In this document: piece by piece, positions 1 to 5,057 of the stretch
Numbering within the stretch: the first letter of the stretch is position 1
Layout: every line of letters starts with the position of its first letter
Assembly: GCA_007121565.1 (NCBI GenBank)
Contig: SKKI01000208.1
Coordinates: 1-5,505 of the forward strand
Source: Phycisphaerae bacterium
GTDB lineage: Bacteria > Planctomycetota > Phycisphaerae > Sedimentisphaerales > Anaerohalosphaeraceae
Reading direction: 5' to 3'
Length of the DNA: 5,505 nt
Notes under the pieces: model-generated
Told to the model about the DNA's origin: nothing
What the model saw: the letters and a program-made list of their open reading frames with translations, nothing else
Database searches by the model: none
Position numbers and translations under genes: made by a program

Positions 1-737
1 AGCTTGTCGATGCCCTGCGTGCAGGCGGCCCGGTTGGTCAGCAGAATATCCATCCACACATTCGCCGGCCCCGACGCCACGCGCGACGTATCCATAAACC
101 CCTTGCCCGCCCGATGCATATCCGCCGGCCGATTGGCATTGACCAGCGCCGCGGCGGTAATATGCGGCACATGACTGACCATCCCCAGCACCCGGTCGTG
201 CCCGCCCGGACTCATCACCTCCACCACACAGCCCAGCGCCTCCCAGAACGCCCGCACCGCCGCCAGCGCCTCGGCGTCGGTCCCCGGCGTCCGCGTCAGA
301 ATGCACCGCGCCCCGATCAGCAGATCATCCCGCCCGTAGTCCAGCCCCTGCTTTTCCGAGCCGGCAATCGGATGCGACCCCACAAACCGCGTCCCTTTGC
401 CCAGCAGCCGCCGGGCCCAGCGATGCACCGCCGCCTTGGTCGAGCCGACATCGGTCACAATCGCCCCGTCCTTCAAACAGCCCGCCATCTGTTTCAAATA
501 CCCCTCAAACGTCCGTATCGGCGTGGCCAGAATGACCAGGTCCGCATCACACACCGCCGCCTCGAGCGTCTCCTCGACCGTATCGGCGATCCCCTGAAGC
601 CGGGCCTTCTGCCGCGTCGAGGCCCGATGCGAATACCCCACAACCCGCACCGCCCCCAGCGCCCGCCGCACCGACAGCGCCACACTGGCCCCCAGCAGCC
701 CCAGCCCGATCACCGTAATCTGATTTAAATGTTTCAT
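1..737 (-). CDS. tyrA: Prephenate/arogenate dehydrogenase (TyrA), 3' end outside window
   Basis: Tyrosine biosynthesis: oxidative decarboxylation of prephenate (or arogenate) in the cytoplasm. The 245 residues visible start MKHLNQITVIGLGLLGAS. The dinucleotide-binding GLGLLG is at residues 11-16, VTDVGSTK at 94-101, and the family hallmark SHPIAGSE at 121-128, with H122 as the expected catalytic histidine. The helical domain begins with HDRVLGMVSHVPH (180-192) and GFMDTSRVASGP (213-224). The reading frame is open to the window edge, so about 40 or more C-terminal residues, and any ACT domain, cannot be seen. After the second strand the loop reads GYSHRAST (34-41) with no acidic residue, which fits NADP better than NAD (inference). 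ATG at 735-737 is chosen because the Rossmann motif follows at the normal distance. No Shine-Dalgarno precedes it (AAACCTTTCTCT). The gene is divergent from accA. Identification is secure; prephenate versus arogenate is not decided. Confidence 0.95.
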   Translation of the reverse strand, partial: MKHLNQITVIGLGLLGASVALSVRRALGAVRVVGYSHRASTRQKARLQGIADTVEETLEAAVCDADLVILATPIRTFEGYLKQMAGCLKDGAIVTDVGSTKAAVHRWARRLLGKGTRFVGSHPIAGSEKQGLDYGRDDLLIGARCILTRTPGTDAEALAAVRAFWEALGCVVEVMSPGGHDRVLGMVSHVPHITAAALVNANRPADMHRAGKGFMDTSRVASGPANVWMDILLTNRAACTQGIDK

Positions 738-763
738 AGAGAAAGGTTTGTACCACTAATAGC

Positions 764-805
764 TCCCCTCCTTTTCAAGGAGGGGATGTTCTGCGCCAGC
801 AGAAC
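764..805. repeat. Two-hairpin extragenic palindromic element (TCCCCTCC type)
   Basis: The first hairpin pairs TCCCCTCCTT (764-773) with AAGGAGGGGA (777-786) around a TTC loop, a perfect 10-bp stem. One base later the second pairs GTTCTGC (788-794) with GCAGAAC (799-805) around GCCA, a perfect 7-bp stem. AGGGGTGG follows at 806-813. Two adjacent perfect hairpins with a G-rich tail are typical of dispersed REP-like or MITE-like elements. I recall similar TCCCCTCC...GGGGTGG elements from other genomes, but the copy number here cannot be seen. There is no T-run, so it is not a standard terminator. It sits 27 bp upstream of the tyrA start. Confidence 0.7.
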
Positions 806-857
806 AGGGGTGGTCGCGTCACCCTAATGCCTGTCCGTCGCCGTTTTCCCGTTTGTT

Positions 858-874
858 TGGCCGCTCCGCGGCCA
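858..874. repeat. GC-rich hairpin TGGCCGC/GCGGCCA
   Basis: A perfect 7-bp stem, TGGCCGC (858-864) and GCGGCCA (868-874), closes a TCC loop. The downstream sequence is TCGAATTTTTCCTTTTTT, so the T-run starts five bases after the stem. On the plus strand it could act as a weak terminator, but no plus-strand gene lies upstream for it to end. More likely it is another dispersed palindrome in the repeat cluster. Confidence 0.5.
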
Positions 875-903
875 TCGAATTTTTCCTTTTTTATACCCCC
901 TCC

Positions 904-940
904 CCCCGCTTTGCGGGGTACTCCCCCTTGACAGGAGGAG
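904..940. repeat. Second two-hairpin element (CCCCGC / CTCCCCCT type)
   Basis: CCCCGC (904-909) pairs perfectly with GCGGGG (913-918) around TTT. Two bases on, CTCC-C-CCT (921-928) pairs with AGG-A-GGAG (933-940) around TGAC with a single C/A mismatch, suggesting a slightly decayed stem. The layout (C-rich hairpin, short linker, second hairpin) parallels the element at 764-805, although the sequence is different. It is probably a separate family of dispersed extragenic palindrome. Confidence 0.55.
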
Positions 941-956
941 AGCAAAAAAACAAATT

Positions 957-975
957 CACGGGCAAGATGCCCGTG
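957..975 (+). repeat. Hairpin repeat CACGGGCAAGATGCCCGTG, copy 1
   Basis: A 7-bp perfect stem (CACGGGC / GCCCGTG) closes the five-base loop AAGAT. The same element, inverted, lies beyond the accA stop at 2252-2270, with the same loop and one base pair of the stem swapped from G:C to C:G. The base following both copies is also the same (GTGC). No T-run follows. Confidence 0.7.
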
Positions 976-1040
976 CACCAACATACTTTGCGGGGGGGGA
1001 TTCTGTCAATTTTTTTCTTTCTTTTTGGGCGGGTTACGGT

Positions 1041-1046
1041 TATAAT
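1041..1046 (+). promoter_or_regulatory. Probable sigma-70-type promoter of accA (-10 box TATAAT)
   Basis: A perfect TATAAT stands 87 bp upstream of the accA start, in the right orientation, after a T-rich tract. With 17-bp spacing the -35 position (1018-1023, TTTCTT) matches the consensus poorly, and there is no extended TGn motif, so the upstream T-rich stretch may compensate. Transcription would start near 1052-1054 and give a leader of about 80 nt containing the terminator hairpin at 1073-1111. This is the only good -10 box I see on the plus strand before accA. Confidence 0.55.
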
Positions 1047-1072
1047 GCCCGGCGTTACCGAGAAATACTGTC

Positions 1073-1111
1073 CATTCTGACGCATCGCCAGTGCGTTCAG
1101 AATGTTTTTTT
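1073..1111 (+). terminator. Intrinsic terminator hairpin in the accA leader (possible attenuator)
   Basis: CATTCTGA (1073-1080) pairs with TCAGAATG (1097-1104), and CGCA (1081-1084) with TGCG (1092-1095). One T (1096) is bulged and the loop is seven bases. Seven T residues (1105-1111) follow directly. The T-run is only on the plus side, so it acts on rightward transcription. Only 22 bases separate it from the accA ATG, too little for another promoter, so accA must be transcribed through it. The likely start site is only about 20 nt upstream. A 6-bp competing pairing including one G-U (GCGTTA 1052-1057 with TGACGC 1078-1083) would open the 5' arm, a weak candidate antiterminator. Confidence 0.75.
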
Positions 1112-1133
1112 AGGGTATGGGGACACACGAAAA

Positions 1134-2222
1134 ATGACCATTAAAGATATTAAAAATACGGCTTTACAGTATCTGCCGTTCGAAACCGAGATCGCAGAAC
1201 TGGATCGACAGATAGAACAATTACAAGGCGGCACAAACGCCCCGGCGGGCGCGGTCTCGACCCAACTGCGGAAACTGCAAGTCAAGCAGACAGAGAAACT
1301 TAAAGCCCTCTACACCCGCCTGACCCCCTGGCAGACCGTCCAGGTCGCCCGCCACCCCCAGCGTCCGATCTTCAGCGACTACCTCCAACTGCTCTTCAAG
1401 GACGTCCGCATCCTGCACGGCGACCGCTGCTTCGGCGACGACAAAGCCATCATCACCGCATTAGGCCGCGTCGGACGCGAAAAAGTGATGATCATCGGCC
1501 AGAACAAGGGAAAAGACATCAAAGAAAAAGTCGCCTGCAACTTCGGCTGTCCAAACCCCGAAGGCTACCGCAAGGCCCTGGCCAAGATGAAACTGGCCGA
1601 AAAATTCAATCTTCCCGTCGTGGCCCTCATCGACACCCCCGGCGCCTACCCCGGCGTCGGCGCCGAGGAACGCGGCCAGGCCCAGGCCATCGCCGTCAAC
1701 CTCATGGAAATGAGCCGTCTGCGTGTCCCGGTCGTCTGCGTCGTCATCGGCGAGGGCGGCTCCGGCGGAGCCTTGGCCATCAGCGTCGGCGACCGTTTAG
1801 CCATCCTCCGGCACGCCTACTACTCGGTCATCTCCCCCGAAGGCTGCGCCGCCATTCTCTGGCACGACGGCACACAGGCCCCCCGCGCCGCCGAAGCCCT
1901 CAAGCTGACCGGCCCCGAACTGCTCAAACTCAAACTCGTCGACGCCATCATCGACGAACCCCTCGGCGGCGCTCATCGCAATATGCACGACACCATTTAC
2001 AGCGTCGATAAATACATCGCCAAAACCCTGCGCCAGCTCAAGCGCATCCCCGTCGACACCCTGCTCAACGACCGCTACGCCAAGCTCCGCAACATCGGCG
2101 CCGCCTGCCTCTCGGCCGCCGACTGTCCCCCGACCGCCGCAAAGCCCGCCATCCCCGATCGCCTCTCACTGAAAACCCAGCTCGACGCCCAAAAACAAAA
2201 ATCAACCTCCGCCGCCAAATAA
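1134..2222 (+). CDS. accA: Acetyl-CoA carboxylase carboxyltransferase subunit alpha (AccA)
   Basis: With AccD, AccA transfers the carboxyl group from carboxybiotin-BCCP to acetyl-CoA to give malonyl-CoA, the first committed step of fatty-acid synthesis, in the cytoplasm. The 362-residue protein has the family order: N-terminal helical segment with FETEIAELDRQI (16-27), PWQTVQVARHPQRP (65-78), ELHGDR-like ILHGDRCFGDDKAI (93-106), NFGCPNPEGYRKAL (136-149), LIDTPGAYPGVGAEERGQ (165-182), the oxyanion region GEGGSGGALAI (206-216), SVISPEGCAAILW (231-243) and EPLGGAHR (275-282). The homologous core ends near residue 322. The remaining 40 residues, rich in Ala, Lys, Gln and Ser, exceed the usual length of about 320. 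ATG at 1134 matches the family N-terminus; a weak GGGG lies 11 bases before it. accD is not in the window. The gene stands alone, divergent from tyrA and convergent with the importer unit. Confidence 0.97.
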   Translation: MTIKDIKNTALQYLPFETEIAELDRQIEQLQGGTNAPAGAVSTQLRKLQVKQTEKLKALYTRLTPWQTVQVARHPQRPIFSDYLQLLFKDVRILHGDRCFGDDKAIITALGRVGREKVMIIGQNKGKDIKEKVACNFGCPNPEGYRKALAKMKLAEKFNLPVVALIDTPGAYPGVGAEERGQAQAIAVNLMEMSRLRVPVVCVVIGEGGSGGALAISVGDRLAILRHAYYSVISPEGCAAILWHDGTQAPRAAEALKLTGPELLKLKLVDAIIDEPLGGAHRNMHDTIYSVDKYIAKTLRQLKRIPVDTLLNDRYAKLRNIGAACLSAADCPPTAAKPAIPDRLSLKTQLDAQKQKSTSAAK

Positions 2223-2251
2223 TTAAATCGCATAGGAATTTGTATTTGTAG

Positions 2252-2291
2252 CACGGCCATCTTGGCCGTGTTCACGGGCTGGCAGCCAGTG
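2252..2291 (-). repeat. Tandem hairpin repeats in the convergent gap (copy 2 of the CACGG hairpin plus a relative)
   Basis: The first hairpin (2252-2270), read on the minus strand, is CACGGCCAAGATGGCCGTG: the 957-975 element with loop AAGAT kept and the sixth stem pair changed from G:C to C:G. Two bases on, CACGGGCTGGCAGCCAGTG (2273-2291) pairs CAC and GGCT with GTG and AGCC around a GGC loop with one G/A mismatch. Two stems in the 95-bp gap between converging genes could slow transcription from both sides, but neither has a T-run, so I call them repeats and not terminators. Confidence 0.65.
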
Positions 2292-2317
2292 TCACTTTAA
2301 CAAGCGCGTTGCGCCTG

Positions 2318-3109
2318 TCATTGCCCAGATTGTTTTTCGCCGACGCCGGTCGGCACAAATACCCGCCGTCCTGCCAGCGTGCCCTCGACGCCGCTGACCT
2401 CAAAAAAGGATTCAATCGTCGCCGCATCCAGCCCCGTCTCTTCGTCCCGATACTCCGTCCGTCCATCGGCAGCCAGCAGCAAATACGACTCGGCGTAATG
2501 CTGAATCAAGTTGATGTCGTGGCTGACGACAATAATCGTCTTGCCCTCATCCCGCCGAAGTGCCTTTAACAGCTCGAAAATGCGGATCTGGTGTTTCAAA
2601 TCCAGGTGACTGGTCGGCTCATCCAGCAGCAGCACAGGCGTTTGCTGCGCCAGCGCACGGGCAATAAACACCCGCTGCCGCTCGCCGCCGCTCAATGCCG
2701 TCAATGGCCGTTCGGCAAATCGCTGCGTGTCGGTCATCTCAAGCGCCCGATCGACAATCTCATAGTCCTGCTGAGTCTCAAAAAGCTTGCCGCCGGCCAT
2801 ATAGCGGGCCATCAGCACTGTCTGGCGCACCGTAAAACCAAATGTCGGCATCGTACTCTGCCGCACCATCGCCATCACCGCCGCCAGCTCAGCCCGCCGG
2901 TAGCGTTGTATCGGTTTGCCCTCCACCAAAATCCGCCCGCTCCTGGGCCGCAGCAGCCCGGCCAACAGGTTCAGCAGCGTCGTCTTGCCCGACCCGTTGG
3001 GCCCGACGATTGCCAGAAAATCATTTTGCCGGACCGACAGCGCCAGCCCCTTCAACACCGCCCGCCGGCCGTAAGCAAACGACACCTTTTTCACGTCAAT
3101 CAGCGTCAT
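2318..3109 (-). CDS. ABC importer ATP-binding protein, BtuD/FecE family
   Basis: This cytoplasmic ATPase powers uptake of a metal-chelate (corrinoid, haem or ferric siderophore) with the permease encoded just before it. The 263 residues carry all motifs of a working nucleotide-binding domain: Walker A GPNGSGKT (36-43), Q-loop Q84, signature LSGGERQR (139-146), Walker B VLLLDEPTSHLD (159-170) and switch histidine H197 in VVSHD. The length is normal for BtuD/FecE (about 250-265). The frame stays open upstream to 3367, but residues before MTLIDVKKVSFAYG look like a Gly/Ala/Arg-rich shadow of the permease gene. The ATG at 3109 overlaps the permease stop as ATGA and has a G-run (3114-3119) four bases upstream. 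The last gene of the unit; its stop is 95 bp from the accA stop on the opposite strand. The substrate cannot be read from the ATPase. Confidence 0.93.
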   Translation of the reverse strand: MTLIDVKKVSFAYGRRAVLKGLALSVRQNDFLAIVGPNGSGKTTLLNLLAGLLRPRSGRILVEGKPIQRYRRAELAAVMAMVRQSTMPTFGFTVRQTVLMARYMAGGKLFETQQDYEIVDRALEMTDTQRFAERPLTALSGGERQRVFIARALAQQTPVLLLDEPTSHLDLKHQIRIFELLKALRRDEGKTIIVVSHDINLIQHYAESYLLLAADGRTEYRDEETGLDAATIESFFEVSGVEGTLAGRRVFVPTGVGEKQSGQ

Positions 3110-4137
3110 TTGGCCCCCCAGTGCAGATTTTTGGTGCAGCGCACCAGCAGAATCAAAAAGAACGGCCCGCCGACCAGCGCCGTGACCACCCCCACCGGCA
3201 GCATCGCCGGGGCCACTACCACACGGGCCACCGTATCGGCCAGCACCACAAACGCCGCCCCGACCAGCGCACTGATCGGGATCAACTGCCGATGATCCGG
3301 CCCGGCCACCAGGCGCACCGCGTGCGGCACGATCAGCCCGACAAACCCCACCAGACCACCCAGGCAAACCGCCAGCGACGTTATCAATGCCGCCACCGCA
3401 AACGCCGCCAGGCAGGTCTTGGACACCGACAGCCCCAGCGCCGCGGCCTCATCGGCGCCAAAACTGAGCAGGTTCAGCGACGGCCCCAGCCGAAGCAGAA
3501 CCACAATCCCCGCTGCCGCCAACAGTCCTGAAGCCGCGATGACATCCGGCCGCTGAAGTTCCGAAATACTGCCCATCAGCCAAAACATCGTCGTCTGCAC
3601 CTGATCGGCCCGGGCAATCGAGGTCAGAAACATAATCACCGACGAGAAAAAGGCGTTGACCACCACCCCGGCCAGCAGCAGCCCCGTGATATTGGTGCGT
3701 CCGGCGGCCCGACCGATGCCCCAGACCAGCCACGTCGTGACCAATGCCCCGGCAAAGGCTGTCAGCATCATTGCCGACATCCCCAGAAATGTCCACGACC
3801 AGCCCAGCAGCACCGCCGCCAGCGTCCCGAGCCCAGCCCCGCTGGAGATGCCCAGGATGTACGGATCGGCCAGCGGATTGCGCAAAATCGCCTGAAACAC
3901 GCATCCGGCCGCCGCCAGCGCCGCGCCGATAATCGCTGCCAACACAATCCGCGGCAGGCGATAATGCACAATAATCTCATAATCCATATTCGGCTGCCCG
4001 TCGCGCATCGGCCCGCGCAGCGCACCGACCAGCGACACCGATACCGACCCGATAGCCACACAAACCGCCATCACCACAACCAGCAGCGCCGCGGCGATAC
4101 CGATGCGTATCCACAGTTTTTTGGCCGTCAGCGTCAT
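3106..4137 (-). CDS. ABC importer permease, BtuC/FecCD family
   Basis: Inner-membrane channel subunit, expected to act as a homodimer and take substrate from the binding lipoprotein. It has 343 residues, very hydrophobic, with about ten predicted membrane spans as in BtuC. Family motifs are visible: YRLPRI (59-64), NPLADPYILGISSGAG (87-102), the ATPase-coupling region GLVGFVGLIVPHAVRL (261-276), LADTVAR (299-305) and LPVGVVTALVGGPFF (313-327). R60 and R63 lie where BtuC has arginines that bind the binding protein (recalled alignment). A GTG at 4152 would add five residues. I prefer ATG at 4137 because it overlaps the upstream stop as ATGA, exactly like the next junction, and has GGGAG eight bases before it. 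Coupled translation with both neighbours is likely. Confidence 0.94.
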   Translation of the reverse strand: MTLTAKKLWIRIGIAAALLVVVMAVCVAIGSVSVSLVGALRGPMRDGQPNMDYEIIVHYRLPRIVLAAIIGAALAAAGCVFQAILRNPLADPYILGISSGAGLGTLAAVLLGWSWTFLGMSAMMLTAFAGALVTTWLVWGIGRAAGRTNITGLLLAGVVVNAFFSSVIMFLTSIARADQVQTTMFWLMGSISELQRPDVIAASGLLAAAGIVVLLRLGPSLNLLSFGADEAAALGLSVSKTCLAAFAVAALITSLAVCLGGLVGFVGLIVPHAVRLVAGPDHRQLIPISALVGAAFVVLADTVARVVVAPAMLPVGVVTALVGGPFFLILLVRCTKNLHWGAK

Positions 4138-5057
4138 TGGCTCTGCTCCCACAGACAGCGGGCGATCGTCTCGAGGGCCTCATCCAGCCGCGGCCCAATC
4201 CGGGAGACCAGATCGCCGTCCAGTACAAAAATGCGGTCATTCTGCACCGCCGGCACGCGCCGAAACGCGGCGTAAAATGCCGCCGCCGAACCTGCCTGAA
4301 CCGCCTGCTGATCGGGCATATTGGCCGGCTCGATAATCACATCCGGCCAGGCAGCGATCACATCTTCGGCGCTGATCGGCGGATAGACATTCACGGTCGG
4401 GCCAATGGCGTTGATCCCGCCAACCGCCTCGATCATCTCGTTGATATACGTCGCCCTGCCGGCCACACGCAGCGGGTGGCGCTGAATCACCCACAAGACT
4501 CTCGGCGGTGTCCGAACTGCATAACGCGAACGCATCGCATCCTGGACGGCCTGCAGCCGATTGACCATCGTCTCGCCCTGCGCGGTACGGCCCACCGCCT
4601 GCCCAACGGCGGCAATCCCCTCGTAAAGCTGGTCAAAGCTCTCGAAATCCGCTACTGTCAACACCGTGCTTCCGAGACGTTCAAGCCGCTCGATCAGGGG
4701 GCGCTGCTGCGGTAAATCCAGCGTCACCAGCAAGGAAGGACGAATCGCCAGCACCGCCTCCACATCCGGCTGCCAAAACGTCCCGACCTGTCGCCGGGTC
4801 AACGCCTCGGGTGGATAATTGCAGTGCCGCGTAACGCCGACAATCTCTTCATCCAGCCCAAGCGCAAACAAAATCTCCGTCAGATTCGGCGCCATCGAGA
4901 CGATCCGCATTTTGTCCTCTTCGGACGCAGCGACCGGCTCATTTTGTTCGCCGCAGCCGCCAAGCCAACAGAGTATCACAATCGACAACCACAAGCTGCA
5001 TTTGAGACCGCCGCTGGTCAAAATCTGAAACTTGAAATTTGAAATTTGAAATATCAT
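4134..5057 (-). CDS. Lipoprotein substrate-binding protein of the importer, BtuF/FecB family
   Basis: Captures the ligand outside the inner membrane and hands it to the permease. It has 307 residues. The hydrophobic stretch SLWLSIVILCWLGGC (21-35) ends in lipobox LGGC, so C35 should be lipidated. The first lobe opens with RIVSMAPNLTEILFALG (51-67), VGVTRHCNYPPEA (73-85) and VGTFWQPDVEAVLAIRPSLLV (91-111). The second contains VLWVIQRHPLRVAG (187-200) and SAEDVIAAWPDVII (229-242). By recalled alignment, E100 and E231 match BtuF Glu72 and Glu202, which dock on BtuC, and F94/W95 and Y225 fall near its ligand-stacking tryptophans. That mildly favours a corrinoid; haem or siderophore remains possible. 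ATG at 5057 is chosen for the TGATG overlap with the mutL stop and GGACGGGG upstream. The frame stays open back to 5135, but that part overlaps mutL. The n-region before the signal is long and encoded by a heptamer repeat. Confidence 0.92.
   Translation of the reverse strand: MIFQISNFKFQILTSGGLKCSLWLSIVILCWLGGCGEQNEPVAASEEDKMRIVSMAPNLTEILFALGLDEEIVGVTRHCNYPPEALTRRQVGTFWQPDVEAVLAIRPSLLVTLDLPQQRPLIERLERLGSTVLTVADFESFDQLYEGIAAVGQAVGRTAQGETMVNRLQAVQDAMRSRYAVRTPPRVLWVIQRHPLRVAGRATYINEMIEAVGGINAIGPTVNVYPPISAEDVIAAWPDVIIEPANMPDQQAVQAGSAAAFYAAFRRVPAVQNDRIFVLDGDLVSRIGPRLDEALETIARCLWEQSQ
4146..4150 (-). promoter_or_regulatory. Ribosome binding site GGGAG of the permease gene
   Basis: GGGAG on the minus strand lies inside the end of the binding-protein gene, eight bases before ATG 4137. 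It is too close to serve the alternative GTG at 4152, which it directly abuts, so it supports the ATG start with the ATGA overlap. Confidence 0.6.
5024..5051 (-). repeat. TTTCAAA heptamer tandem repeat (4 units) inside the binding-protein gene
   Basis: Read on the minus strand, four consecutive heptamers are TTTCAAA, TTTCAAA, TTTCAAG and TTTCAGA. They begin three bases after the start codon and encode FQISNFKFQI, residues 3-12 of the binding protein. The tract is strikingly AT-rich in a GC-rich region. Seven is not a multiple of three, so loss or gain of one unit would shift the frame. I recall peptide strings such as FQISNFKF in predicted proteins of planctomycetes and related phyla, which suggests a dispersed DNA repeat, but this cannot be confirmed here. 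Confidence 0.8.

Larger units (their letters stand above)
738..1133. other. Divergent tyrA-accA intergenic region, repeat-rich
   Basis: This 396-bp gap has no credible coding region. From left to right it holds a two-hairpin element (764-805), a 7-bp GC hairpin (858-874), a second two-hairpin element (904-940), a CACGGGCAAGATGCCCGTG hairpin (957-975), a run of eight G (992-999), a T-rich tract (1010-1026), a TATAAT box (1041-1046) and an intrinsic terminator (1073-1111). The composition (homopolymer runs, C-rich and T-rich stretches) differs sharply from the genes on either side. I could not identify a convincing tyrA promoter in it. Confidence 0.85.

Noticed and set aside
114..728. Long plus-strand frame of 204 codons opposite tyrA, and similar long frames opposite the importer genes (2591-3295, 2842-3531, 4137-4715)
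   Set aside because: Pro/Arg/His/Gln-rich translations without motifs, typical of the antisense of GC-rich genes; the opposite strand carries clear conserved families.
547..756. Minus-strand frame starting GTG at 756 behind an ideal Shine-Dalgarno in the repeat
   Set aside because: It is out of frame with tyrA, rich in Gly and Ala from GC-rich shadow coding, and the ribosome site belongs to a hairpin repeat. Kept only as a possible influence on tyrA.
853..1080. Plus-strand open frame of 75 codons in the tyrA-accA gap
   Set aside because: Its translation (PRFAGYSPLTGGE and similar) is simply the reading of the palindromic repeats, with no ribosome site or domain.
738..1133. Riboswitch (cobalamin, FMN-like or other) or tRNA in the large gap
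   Set aside because: No cobalamin-box, T-box or cloverleaf pattern was seen; the folds present are simple hairpin repeats and one terminator.
2223..2317. Bidirectional terminator for accA and the importer unit
   Set aside because: Two hairpins are present but neither is followed by a T-run on either strand, so intrinsic termination cannot be claimed.
3110..3367. Extended N-terminus (86 residues) of the ATPase
   Set aside because: The extra part is a Gly/Ala/Arg-rich shadow of the permease gene. The ATPase fold begins at MTLIDVKK, whose ATG overlaps the permease stop as ATGA.
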